A DNA stretch of 45,552 nucleotides from Nitrosopelagicus sp964511265 (GCA_964511265.1 CAZEES010000007.1:1-45552); one strand, 5' to 3'; shown: positions 7,695 through 15,371, counted from the stretch's first letter. Notes: generated by a model not told the origin, from the letters alone. A program made the numbers and translations.

Positions 7695-7785
7695 GGGTGT
7701 GGCACTTGGCAGAACACTGAGAGAATTCCTCTCTTACTGCGTCTATACACAGTTTACATCATCCGTTCCGCAGTGCCACACGGTC
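7695..7785 (+). ncRNA. Structured RNA candidate, family member A
   Basis: GTGTGGCACT (7697-7706) pairs perfectly with AGTGCCACAC (7772-7781). Inside, GCAGAAC pairs with GTTCCGC with one A-C mismatch, then a hairpin GAGAG-aattc-CTCTC and a weaker hairpin ACTG..CAGT follow. The same order of stems and the words CTT-GGCA-AAC, GAG-ATTCC-CTC and GTTCYGCAG recur in the element at 43819-43925. No open frame covers it on the plus strand. Which known RNA class it belongs to, if any, is unknown to me. Strand is inferred from the related element's surroundings. Confidence 0.55.
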
Positions 7786-7897
7786 TTATTCTTTTGATGA
7801 CGTAATCATCGACATCATATAGGTGAAAATGATATTTAAGATTTGATAGTTGACGAATATCGATCGTCTTTGTATCTTACTTTCACAAAGAGATTTA

Positions 7898-8341
7898 ATG
7901 AATATGGAAAATGATCAAATTATGCCAGTTTGGACGGGAGGAATATTCCTAAAAGATGAAGGTGGATACGAGATCGTTTTGAAATCGTTGGTTCATTATA
8001 AAAAGCGATTACAAACAATACACGCAAGTCCAGAACTAAAAGAGGCAGCTGCAATGTTTGCGCCTGTTTTACAGTCACAGGCACAAAAAAGAATCCCAAT
8101 GATTGACAAGACAAAGGAGAGAGTTGAGCAGATGTTACAAGATTCACTGCCTGCACAGTCATTAGAGCAGGACTTGGATGTTTTAGAAAAGGCACTAGAG
8201 TGTCGCAAGGCAGACATTGAGAAGGCACAGGATACAGGAAAAGAATACTTTATGCAATTATTGGGGGATTTGCAAGAGGCAAGTAAGGACTTGGATCCAA
8301 TTAAAAACGCACTTGAGAAGATAAAGCAGTATTCAGAATAA
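7898..8341 (+). CDS. Hypothetical coiled-coil protein
   Basis: The 147-residue product begins MNMENDQIMPVWTGGIFLKD. After a short N-terminal segment (VWTGGIFLKDEGGYEIVLKS) it is nearly all alpha-helical with heptad-like spacing: ERVEQMLQD, LEQDLDVLEKALECRKADIE, ALEKIKQYSE. There is no signal peptide or membrane segment. I recognise no family. A TTG at 7850 would add 16 unlikely residues; the ATG at 7898 (or 7904) is preferred, with a TATA-like TGTATCTTA about 25 nt before it. It is flanked on both sides by the RNA-like elements at 7695-7785 and 8360-8467, in the same orientation. Confidence 0.75.
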   Translation: MNMENDQIMPVWTGGIFLKDEGGYEIVLKSLVHYKKRLQTIHASPELKEAAAMFAPVLQSQAQKRIPMIDKTKERVEQMLQDSLPAQSLEQDLDVLEKALECRKADIEKAQDTGKEYFMQLLGDLQEASKDLDPIKNALEKIKQYSE

Positions 8342-8359
8342 TTTTAAGATGAATAAAAA

Positions 8360-8467
8360 AAAGGCGCGGCTCGGTATAGATCAGACCGCTTTCCCTCAGT
8401 CCGATCAAAACACCATTGTGTTCTAACATGAAAGTTTTCACAGAGCCACGCGGACTATTTAGTCGCG
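8360..8467 (+). ncRNA. Structured RNA candidate, divergent family member B
   Basis: GCGCGGCTC (8364-8372) pairs with GAGCCACGC (8443-8451) with one C-A mismatch. Inside, GATC-a-GAC pairs with GTC-c-GATC, AACAC-catt-GTGTT forms a perfect 5-bp hairpin, and TGAA/TTCA forms a short third one. The shared TTCCCTCA word and the 3' motif CCACGC followed by TTTAGTCG also occur in the element at 43819-43925. It starts about 20 nt after the stop of the coiled-coil gene, so it may instead be that gene's 3' UTR. Confidence 0.5.
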
Positions 8468-8524
8468 TATTTCATTTGTAACCATATATACGACATTGTC
8501 ATATTTAACAATTCGTACAAATAA

Positions 8525-8576
8525 TTTCTTAACAGCGTTAAGAAAGTTGTAATTATTACAACAAAATTTGCAAATT
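8525..8576. promoter_or_regulatory. Three consecutive palindromes upstream of a small gene
   Basis: TTTCTTAAC/GTTAAGAAA (8525-8545, 9-bp arms, 3-nt centre), GTTGTAAT/ATTACAAC (8546-8562, 1-nt centre) and AATTTGCAAATT (8565-8576, perfect 12-nt palindrome) follow one another almost without gaps. They lie 37-88 nt before the ATG at 8613. Tandem dyads of this kind suggest binding sites for a dimeric protein. The rest of 8468-8612 is AT-rich and contains no gene. Confidence 0.45.
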
Positions 8577-8612
8577 AGCAAGCCTTTTTTCTTTTGATGT
8601 GTATTACAAGGC

Positions 8613-8762
8613 ATGATGGATCCTAATTGTAATTTGTGTGAAAGAAAACTTTCAGAGCATACATACGAAGAGTCAATCAACTGTGCCATGGAATTAATCA
8701 AACAGGGACACAAGAAAATTGGAATGGGTCAACATCGCCTACGACAGTCAATGCATGACTGA
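8613..8762 (+). CDS. 49-residue small Cys/His protein
   Basis: A short frame reads MMDPNCNLCERKLSEHTYEE, then SINCAMELIKQGHKKIGMGQ and HRLRQSMHD before TGA. CNLC at 6-9 with later His16 and Cys24 could form a metal site; the second half looks like one amphipathic basic helix. Codon use and composition match real genes of the window. The function is unknown. It is preceded by an array of palindromes (8525-8576) that may regulate it. It ends 38 nt before the convergent rps6e stop. Confidence 0.6.
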   Translation: MMDPNCNLCERKLSEHTYEESINCAMELIKQGHKKIGMGQHRLRQSMHD

Positions 8763-8800
8763 TTTTGTTTTTAATTATGAGATGGTTTTAAAAAATAGAA

Positions 8801-9217
8801 TTATTCTTTCTTAGCTTCTTCTTTTGGTGCGTCTTCTGCTGCAGCTTCAGTCTCTGCTGGAGGTGCTTCATCTTTGATTTCTCCATCATATTTGCAGTTT
8901 ACTTGGAAGATTTCATCAGAAACCGTATTGCCTCGGATAAGTTTTCTTTTTCTCAGTCCATGTTCGGTATCTTGAAGACCAACGCCTTTTGATAGTAAGA
9001 CACGCTTTCTTGCCATTCCATGTAGATCTCCTCTCATTGGAACGCCAGATTTGTCGCTTCCGCCAGTAATTTTTAATTTTCCTGCTAGTCCCACAATTGC
9101 TGCGTCAGTTTCAGCACCAATTACAAGACCCATGAGTGGATTTGCATCTCCTTCTTTGAGTTCTTTGGTGATGGACTTGCCTTTGATATCTGAAATTGTC
9201 AGTTTGAAATTAGCCAT
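8801..9217 (-). CDS. rps6e: Ribosomal protein S6e
   Basis: The 138-residue protein matches archaeal/eukaryotic S6e of the small ribosomal subunit. It begins MANFKLTISDIKGKSITKEL and contains NPLMGLVIGAETDAAIVGLAG, GSDKSGVPMRGDLHG and the conserved RKRKLIRGNTVSDEI block. The core ends near residue 112 and is followed by an acidic Ala/Glu-rich tail (PPAETEAAAEDAPKEEAKKE), which is an extension on the usual archaeal length. An upstream in-frame start would add 19 residues without family support, so the ATG at 9217 is chosen. No ribosomal operon surrounds it; in archaea rps6e is often found apart from the large clusters. Confidence 0.95.
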   Translation of the reverse strand: MANFKLTISDIKGKSITKELKEGDANPLMGLVIGAETDAAIVGLAGKLKITGGSDKSGVPMRGDLHGMARKRVLLSKGVGLQDTEHGLRKRKLIRGNTVSDEIFQVNCKYDGEIKDEAPPAETEAAAEDAPKEEAKKE

Positions 9218-9308
9218 TGCGATCTCAAAAATTTGTGAACTACTAATTAACCTTTGGACAAATTTACTTTGCAAAAAATCTTTAATTCAATTTTACCTTA
9301 AATTATAC

Positions 9309-9431
9309 ATGGAAGAAAAAGTCGAGTGTCCAAAATGCAATGAAATAATGCTCGACGTACAGGTCTGTCATCTCATATGTCCTAGATGTGGATCGCATAT
9401 GGATTGTTCAGATAAGGGAACAGTTTGGTAA
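9309..9431 (+). CDS. 40-residue zinc-ribbon protein
   Basis: The frame reads MEEKVECPKCNEIMLDVQVC and then HLICPRCGSHMDCSDKGTVW before TAA. CPKC and CPRCG are the two knuckles of a compact zinc ribbon, and an additional Cys20/Cys33 pair is present. Proteins this small with a complete ribbon are common in this archaeal group, but no specific function is known to me. Its stop codon is directly followed by the stop of the convergent 58-residue zinc-ribbon gene, so two tiny zinc-ribbon genes face each other tail to tail. Confidence 0.7.
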   Translation: MEEKVECPKCNEIMLDVQVCHLICPRCGSHMDCSDKGTVW

Positions 9432-9608
9432 TCAAAAACCAGGTCTGTCAGGAACATAATCTGCTGCCATGTTAAGTGCCTGATCTTTCATAATTTCCAG
9501 ATATTTTTCATATGATGCTTCAAATTTACAATGAGGACATGTGACTTTGGTAAGGTCGTCGTTGACTTGGGCCACATTTTCACATTCAGGACATCTTGCA
9601 TCAAGCAT
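9432..9608 (-). CDS. 58-residue zinc-ribbon protein
   Basis: The frame starts MLDARCPECENVAQVNDDLT and continues KVTCPHCKFEASYEKYLEIM, ending VPDRPGF. CPEC at 6-9 and CPHC at 24-27 form a zinc ribbon; the rest is one helix. A TATA-like TTATATACTTTAG on this strand lies about 20-28 nt before the ATG, so the transcript is probably leaderless. Function is unknown. It abuts the convergent 40-residue zinc-ribbon gene with no spacer. Confidence 0.7.
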   Translation of the reverse strand: MLDARCPECENVAQVNDDLTKVTCPHCKFEASYEKYLEIMKDQALNMAADYVPDRPGF

Positions 9609-9680
9609 GCATCAAGTAATTATCTAAAGTATATAATTCTGATCGAGCAGGTATGCATCCAAACGAATCTATGAAAAAGA

Positions 9681-9690
9681 ACTTCATAAA
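9681..9690 (+). promoter_or_regulatory. TATA-like box for tRNA-Gly
   Basis: CTTCATAAAT is centred about 27 nt before the first base of the tRNA at 9714, the standard archaeal TATA-to-start distance. This fits transcription starting at or next to the mature 5' end. Confidence 0.45.
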
Positions 9691-9713
9691 TCAGTAAAAA
9701 CTAGAATTCTTAC

Positions 9714-9788
9714 GCGGAGTTAGTTTAGTCTGGTTATGACGTCAGCTTCCCAAGCTGAAGGTCGCGTGTTCGAATCCCGCACTCCGCA
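9714..9788 (+). tRNA. tRNA-Gly (anticodon CCC)
   Basis: The sequence folds as a cloverleaf. The acceptor stem is GCGGAGT/ACTCCGC (9714-9720 with 9781-9787), the anticodon stem TCAGC/GCTGA encloses the loop TTCCCAA with anticodon CCC (reads GGG), and the T loop is TTCGAAT. The discriminator base is A at 9788; no CCA is encoded and no intron is seen. The T stem GCGTG/CCCGC has one U-C mismatch at the fourth pair. The stop codon of the convergent C39/TPR gene starts at the very next base. A glycyl-tRNA synthetase gene is in the same window at 17356. Confidence 0.93.
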
Positions 9789-10757
9789 TTACATTTCTTT
9801 TAATGCGCGTTCAATCATTCCACGGTCTTTGGCCTTTGGAGTAAATTTAATATAATTTTCATAGTCTTGTTTTGCTTCATCCATCTTGTTTTGCTGTTGT
9901 CTGACATATCCACGGTTTTTATAAATTGGACCAAATCTATTTTCATTAATTTCAATTGCACTAGTATAGTTTTTCTCAGATTTATCAAACTGCTGACCCT
10001 TTAGGTAGAAATTTCCAAGACCACGATAAGCCAGATAGCAGTTTGCGTTTTTCTCCAGACTTTTTTCATAGTATGAGACACATTCAGGATTGTTCTGCTC
10101 GTTCAGTACGCCTCCTAATAGACATAATGCAGTCGAATTGTCCGGATTGAGTTGTATGGCTTTTTCTAGCGAATTAATGGTCTCTTGTGTTTGTTTTTGT
10201 ATGCCCAGTCTTTCAGATTCAAAGCAAAGCCTGTTTGATTTTGTCTTATTCTCATCGGATTTGAGTGTAGAAATGATGTCAGTCGGACCTAACAAAACCA
10301 TCAAGCACCCGTCTTCAGACCAAAGTTTTTCAAATCTTTTTTCTGGAATTACTCCAACCTGAATGCCTTCTTCAGATGGCTTTTGTTCTGGAACATAATG
10401 AAAGATTGTCTTTTCATTATCATCATAGCCAGAGATGATTGATGCATGCTGAACAACGTCATGCAATCCAGGCAGGATTACAATTGGAGGAATTCCCATG
10501 TCAATTACTTGTTTTAGTTCTTTAAGGTTTGAGTGTAAGATTAAACTGGATAGTCCGTGTCGTTCTGCAAGATTAATTCCCTCAATCAGTATGCTTCCAT
10601 TCATTCCAGCATATTTTGATGCAATCTCATTTGCCTCAGTCATTGGAAGATCAATGTTCCAGTACTTTGCTACTGCATTTACCGAGAGCGGCAGACAAAT
10701 GTTATCTTTGTCAGAAATTGGAGGAAGTATTAGTTCGTGTTCGGAGTCGCCTTCCAT
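9789..10757 (-). CDS. C39-like cysteine peptidase domain fused to TPR repeats
   Basis: In this 322-residue protein the first 150 residues look like a C39/papain-fold domain: Cys21 in DNICLPLSVNAVAKYW, a middle segment NEIASKYAGMNGSILIEGIN, and His104 in HDVVQHASIISGYDDNE, with the usual Gly-Tyr-Asp after the His strand. The second half (about 190-322) holds at least three TPR units, for example NCYLAYRGLGNFYLKGQQFD. The family cleaves peptides, often leader sequences; a non-peptidase role is possible because the residue before the Cys (Asn-Ile rather than a Gln-containing oxyanion motif) is atypical. No signal peptide is present, so it is probably cytosolic. The stop codon abuts the tRNA. Confidence 0.75.
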   Translation of the reverse strand: MEGDSEHELILPPISDKDNICLPLSVNAVAKYWNIDLPMTEANEIASKYAGMNGSILIEGINLAERHGLSSLILHSNLKELKQVIDMGIPPIVILPGLHDVVQHASIISGYDDNEKTIFHYVPEQKPSEEGIQVGVIPEKRFEKLWSEDGCLMVLLGPTDIISTLKSDENKTKSNRLCFESERLGIQKQTQETINSLEKAIQLNPDNSTALCLLGGVLNEQNNPECVSYYEKSLEKNANCYLAYRGLGNFYLKGQQFDKSEKNYTSAIEINENRFGPIYKNRGYVRQQQNKMDEAKQDYENYIKFTPKAKDRGMIERALKEM

Positions 10758-10793
10758 GTAAGATCACTCAATTAATCATTATTAATATCATCA

Positions 10794-11330
10794 TCAAAGT
10801 TTTGCAAATTTCTCAATCATTGCCTGACCGTCTTTGGTCATCTCTGGGTGGAATTGTGTGCCAAAGATTGACAGTTCTTTGTGTTTAATGATCTCATTTT
10901 TACAGTTTCCAGACTCCCCTATGCAATTCAATGAGTTGCCAAGTTTTGAAATTTCATATGAATGACTTTCAAAAACAATTTTTTTTCCATCACAAAGCAA
11001 GTTCTCATTAGAAGTGATCTCTTGTTCACCTCTTATGACAGAAGATTTACGAATTGTCCCACCTAGTGCAAGTGCTAAAATTTCTGCACCATAACAAATT
11101 CCTAAAAGTTTCTTTTTTGCACTTACCGCATGTAAGACAATCTTTGAGTTTTTTGAATTCATTTTTGAATCATTTTGGCGTCTACCAGAGAGGATATACG
11201 AGTCATATTTTCCAATATCAACAGGATTAATCTCATCAAATGATTTCTGTTCAAATTTGACATCAGAGTTTGAAAGCGTATCAGCTATATCTTTCGTAAA
11301 GACAGAGCCATTATCTACTAGCAATAACAC
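10794..11330 (-). CDS. Class I glutamine amidotransferase-like protein
   Basis: The 178-residue protein has the GATase1 fold in the size range of archaeal GMP synthase subunit A. The nucleophile elbow is LLGICYGAE with Cys79, and the His-Glu pair is FHPEMTK (His161, Glu163). It starts MLLLVDNGSVFTKDI, like GMP synthase small subunits. The usual glycine pair of SGGP is SGRRQ here (48-52), which would alter the oxyanion-hole loop. It may supply ammonia to an XMP-aminating partner, but no synthetase subunit is in the window, so the substrate remains open. The start is GTG, 2 nt after the UPF0182 stop, implying cotranscription. Confidence 0.75.
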   Translation of the reverse strand: MLLLVDNGSVFTKDIADTLSNSDVKFEQKSFDEINPVDIGKYDSYILSGRRQNDSKMNSKNSKIVLHAVSAKKKLLGICYGAEILALALGGTIRKSSVIRGEQEITSNENLLCDGKKIVFESHSYEISKLGNSLNCIGESGNCKNEIIKHKELSIFGTQFHPEMTKDGQAMIEKFAKL

Positions 11331-11332
11331 GT

Positions 11333-14185
11333 CTAGTCTTTTCCGATTTGGATCTTGATGTAGTGAATCTCAGCAATTCCATCTACCGTATTGATTACTC
11401 CAAAGTAGAGAGATGTATCTTCTTCCCACATCAATACTCTAGATGTTCCTATAGCATACTTGGCAAAGAACTCATTAATCATTTCTTGAGTTGCATCTTT
11501 ATCAGATTCATTAAAGAATACAATGTCACCTTCCTCAAATGATAGTGGAATTTGAATTGCAGTTGGCTTTGTAATTGTCAAACCACTAGTGCTTATCATC
11601 TCCATGATTTTCTCAAATCTTTCATCCTTGTCTAGTTGTACAATAGTTTCACCTGTTTTACTGGTAGTAACAACACCAGATAGCTTTTGTAGATATGCCT
11701 CAAATGCTTCTTCTTGTGTTTCACCTAATCCAACATAGTATTCTCCTGTAAAGCCTGCACCTACTGCAGCAATGGTACCTAATTGTGCTACTGAGCCACC
11801 AGCTCCTGCAGTATATACCGGAATAAAGTAAGTGTCTTGATCTCCTACACGATACAAAATGTTATCACCAATTCTAGGATTTCTCAACAGTGTCTTGAGT
11901 TGTGCAAAGTCAGGGTCACGGTCAAGTGCTTCTCTAACAGATGTTGGTCCCAAAAGTTTTGTCTCAGAGTCTAATGGAACTTCGTAGAAGGTCATCTTGC
12001 CAAGAGTGCCCATGTCATTTTCTACAATCATGTATCCTGCTAGGTTACGTCCTTGAGAACCACGAAGTTCTAATGACAAGAGTCCGATGAACTCGGTCTC
12101 TTCAAATCCAGGTGGTTTTGCTTGAATGTAATAGGTATCTAGTCCTCTAGGAATTTCATAAAACTCGTTTGCTTGAATAAATGTCTCAACGTCAGTTACG
12201 TGGTAAATGTTGTACATCTCTGTCTTCCAGTTGAATAATTCCTGTGGGTAACGAATCTGTTCATCAAGCCATGCAGGTGCTGGAATTATTTGATCCTCAT
12301 ATTGTGCCATGAGCATGTTTGAGAAAAAGTCATCACCATTTTTTATCAGGCTAATGTCGCCGTCGTATGTATCAACAAGCGCATATCCTGCTAGTCTAAG
12401 ATATGGATTTCCCGCAGAATATGGAACGTCTCTTGTATCAAATCCAACTATTAATGGAACAAGCCAATAGGTATTTTTTCCATCAGTTACTGGATAGGAA
12501 TCAAGTTCTTTTCCAAACATGTTATACAAGAAATAAGGATAAAGTGTCTGCATTCTTTCGTTAACATCTTTGTATCTCATAATGTGAAGAGACTCTCCAG
12601 GATATGAGAGGATAAAGTTTGGCTCAAAGATCCATGAAAGTGGTGGTGCTACATCAACACCGCCTGCTCCATCATATTTTGCGCCGTTAAGTTCTGCACT
12701 GACATCACGGTTTACGGGATATCCAGACCATGTATCATCTAACAAACCGCCCTCACCATAATAGATGGCTCTTTGTTCAAATAGTTCAGAACTGTCAACA
12801 ATTTTTCCTTCAGTTGCTTCTAGTGTAAGAAATCCATCAGGCACGTGAGTGTATACAAGATGCTCGTTATACCATTGGTTTTCAAGACTTACAGATGAAG
12901 GAAGTATTGGCTTCATTGAGGCAGTCCAGTAAAGTTTATCGTCAAATCTTAGAATATCATTGTCTTCAAAGTCTACATATGGAATAAGACCAATCTCTGG
13001 TTTTAGTTTTGCAAATGCTGCATTCCAGTCCCAGACACGAATCTTGCTTAGCACATCTTCGTTTTGGTCAATATAAGATTCAATTAGATTTGGATTGACA
13101 GATGTAATTTGCACTTCGTGAGTATTTTCGTTAATTAGATCTAGTTCTGCAAGATAGCGATTTACACCAATTTGTTGTGCCGTATATGGTCCAAGGTATT
13201 CAATCTTTTTTGCGTCTGCAACACTGTTGTTTACGCCCATTGCAACACCTACTATTAATGCAATAGCAATTATTACTGCAACTCGGATGTATACGTCACG
13301 CTTGAACATGTGTGTTAGAACACGTGCACGCATTCTGTCAAAGATTGAAAATGCAATTGCTGCAAATCCTACAACAAAGGTTCCACCAATCGCGTATCTT
13401 GTGTTATAGTCAATGGTATCTGTGAAAAACATGTTAATTGCAGCCCAGACTATTCCTATTCCAATTATTGCCTCAATTGTTGCCATGTAGTTTAGGTATC
13501 TTGGTTTTCCTTCCCTTGTGTCATGCAAGTAAAGTGTCACAACTTTGATTATGTAATGAATTCCTACATAGAGGATTAAGCGAAGCCCAATTGCACCAAT
13601 GATTGGAGGAACCACAATTAGGAGTGCAGGAATCATTGGAGTAACATTGTCCATGGCAAATCCAGGATCATTTGGTGGAGTTACAAACGGAAGTGTGAAT
13701 AGGGTTGTAATGTTTTCAACTCCCAGATCATTTCCATCCACCATATACAATAAACCAAATCCAAACATGAGGTTTGCAAAGAATGCTCCAAAGAGTAGAA
13801 TCTTTGTAATTTGCCAGAGTGCAAAGTGTACTCCAGATAATTTGAATTCAGAAAAATTTGGAATTGTTTGTTGAACCTGATCTTGTGGACTACGATTCAT
13901 CATGTTAATTACGGCGCTTATGAAAAACCAGAAAATTGATGATCTGTTTACGGCGTTAACTCTGAGTAATGCGATACTTGCAAGGGAGATACCACCTATC
14001 AGTGAGAACATCAGTGGTTTTGTAAATACATCAGCAAATTCTGTTATATTCATTGACAAAACTACTGCTTGGTTTCCTGCCAATGCAAAGATTACAACTG
14101 CAATTAATGCAATAATGCCAAGTTTGATAAATTTACCAGCGTCTGGTGGCGGTTGACTACTATCCTCATTTTTTGCACTATACAA
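11333..14185 (-). CDS. UPF0182 family large membrane protein
   Basis: The 950-residue protein has about seven membrane helices in the first 330 residues (for example GIIALIAVVIFALAG, IAVIIAIALIVGVAMG) and then a large soluble portion of about 600 residues. The second part contains family-like blocks: NEHLVYTHVPDGFLTLEATE, RAIYYGEGGLLDDTWSGYPV and SWIFEPNFILSYPGE. It matches UPF0182/COG1615 as I know it; the biochemical role of that family is not established. The soluble part is probably outside the membrane. The start is TTG, as no ATG in frame precedes the first helix. The amidotransferase gene follows after 2 nt. Confidence 0.85.
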   Translation of the reverse strand: MYSAKNEDSSQPPPDAGKFIKLGIIALIAVVIFALAGNQAVVLSMNITEFADVFTKPLMFSLIGGISLASIALLRVNAVNRSSIFWFFISAVINMMNRSPQDQVQQTIPNFSEFKLSGVHFALWQITKILLFGAFFANLMFGFGLLYMVDGNDLGVENITTLFTLPFVTPPNDPGFAMDNVTPMIPALLIVVPPIIGAIGLRLILYVGIHYIIKVVTLYLHDTREGKPRYLNYMATIEAIIGIGIVWAAINMFFTDTIDYNTRYAIGGTFVVGFAAIAFSIFDRMRARVLTHMFKRDVYIRVAVIIAIALIVGVAMGVNNSVADAKKIEYLGPYTAQQIGVNRYLAELDLINENTHEVQITSVNPNLIESYIDQNEDVLSKIRVWDWNAAFAKLKPEIGLIPYVDFEDNDILRFDDKLYWTASMKPILPSSVSLENQWYNEHLVYTHVPDGFLTLEATEGKIVDSSELFEQRAIYYGEGGLLDDTWSGYPVNRDVSAELNGAKYDGAGGVDVAPPLSWIFEPNFILSYPGESLHIMRYKDVNERMQTLYPYFLYNMFGKELDSYPVTDGKNTYWLVPLIVGFDTRDVPYSAGNPYLRLAGYALVDTYDGDISLIKNGDDFFSNMLMAQYEDQIIPAPAWLDEQIRYPQELFNWKTEMYNIYHVTDVETFIQANEFYEIPRGLDTYYIQAKPPGFEETEFIGLLSLELRGSQGRNLAGYMIVENDMGTLGKMTFYEVPLDSETKLLGPTSVREALDRDPDFAQLKTLLRNPRIGDNILYRVGDQDTYFIPVYTAGAGGSVAQLGTIAAVGAGFTGEYYVGLGETQEEAFEAYLQKLSGVVTTSKTGETIVQLDKDERFEKIMEMISTSGLTITKPTAIQIPLSFEEGDIVFFNESDKDATQEMINEFFAKYAIGTSRVLMWEEDTSLYFGVINTVDGIAEIHYIKIQIGKD

Positions 14186-14249
14186 GATGAAGAAACTCGT
14201 TTTTCATTTAATTAATACCTTATTGGTAGAATTGCAAAAAAATGTATAA

Positions 14250-15371
14250 TTACACGCTTGATGCGATGCCTTTACACATCATATAGACTGCTGCAAACTT
14301 TGGAACAGATACTTGCTCATTATTAAACGGTCCAAACTTTTTCTTCTTTAATGAAAACTTGATCGGACAATTTGCCGCAACTTCAACTTCTTCATCATCA
14401 ATGAAGCAAGCATCAACGTATGGATCAAATTTTTTCAAGTCCTCTACGAAAATTTTCGTAAGGCCACTTTTACTGTTAATAGATCCAGGCAATCTAAAAA
14501 TTCTGTGAATGTCTTGTGTTACATTTGGATCAATCTTAATTCCAATTGAATTCCTAAAGTCCTCAAGTCTTTTTTGAAACAGTGTGTAACCACCAGAGAT
14601 CACTTCTTGCGAAATTTTTACGCGGTTTGATTTTGTTCCGTACAAGTGCTTTGCAAGTCTTCCACCCCAACCAACATCCTCAAATTTCGGAAGGGAGGAT
14701 TTGTTCATGTTAAATTTTTTAAATCCAAATGTTTCAGGGATGCTTCCACGAAACATGATGTAGTCAGCAATCTCTGCTCTTTCCCTTGAGCCTACATCAT
14801 CGTATTCAGATTTTGGCACATAGATATGAAACCCCTCGTTTCCAGAAAAAAAGATCTTAATGTTTTGTTGATCAATTCCCAAGTCGTCTGTAAGAATTTG
14901 ATTCAGTTTAACTACCTCATCTTTTGTTGATTTGATGCAGTCACTACAGGTAAGTGTCGTAAAGGAAAGTTTTGTGGAGTGACAGTTCGGACATGATTCA
15001 TTCAGTGAAGAAATTTCATTGCAATCAGAGCATTTGATTAGCGTGTTGTCCTTAGGGTGTTCCTTTCTTAGATCCTTAGCATCAATATCAAAGATTAGCT
15101 CCGCGTTTTGCCAATCTTTTTCAGCCATCGGCAGATTTGGGAACATATATCGCGCATTCGAGCAGTAAACATCAGAAGGTTTGTTTTGCATTAAAAGTAA
15201 GTGAAGGTCTTTATCAGATTTGAGCGAGATGTGTCTATTCATTCCTCCGTTAAATTTTTGGTAACCAAACTCTCGCTGGTTTGGATTATCAGGAACATGC
15301 AAGAGATCAAAGTGTTCAAAATAAAATTTTTTGAATGTGTCTTCAAGGAATATTATGTCTTTTGCATTCAT
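14250..15371 (-). CDS. priS: DNA primase catalytic subunit PriS
   Basis: The 373-residue small primase subunit makes RNA primers for DNA replication. The catalytic acidic motif is FDIDAKD (Asp95 and Asp97). A zinc-binding region follows with Cys114, Cys117, Cys127, Cys130, then Cys142 and Cys145. Other family blocks are FSGNEGFHIYVP, DVGWGGRLAKHLYG, and VTQDIHRIFRLPGSI. The length is normal for archaeal PriS. It overlaps the primase large-subunit gene by 4 nt (ATGA), so both subunits are made from one mRNA and probably coupled in translation. Confidence 0.96.
   Translation of the reverse strand: MNAKDIIFLEDTFKKFYFEHFDLLHVPDNPNQREFGYQKFNGGMNRHISLKSDKDLHLLLMQNKPSDVYCSNARYMFPNLPMAEKDWQNAELIFDIDAKDLRKEHPKDNTLIKCSDCNEISSLNESCPNCHSTKLSFTTLTCSDCIKSTKDEVVKLNQILTDDLGIDQQNIKIFFSGNEGFHIYVPKSEYDDVGSRERAEIADYIMFRGSIPETFGFKKFNMNKSSLPKFEDVGWGGRLAKHLYGTKSNRVKISQEVISGGYTLFQKRLEDFRNSIGIKIDPNVTQDIHRIFRLPGSINSKSGLTKIFVEDLKKFDPYVDACFIDDEEVEVAANCPIKFSLKKKKFGPFNNEQVSVPKFAAVYMMCKGIASSV

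Noticed and set aside
7695..7785. Element A as a tRNA or transposon end
   Set aside because: There is no T-loop or anticodon arm, and no target-site duplication or transposase; the internal stems are better explained by a structured RNA.
9714..9788. Possible integration site at the tRNA gene
   Set aside because: No integrase, direct repeat of the tRNA 3' end or foreign-looking genes were seen nearby; the flanking genes look native.
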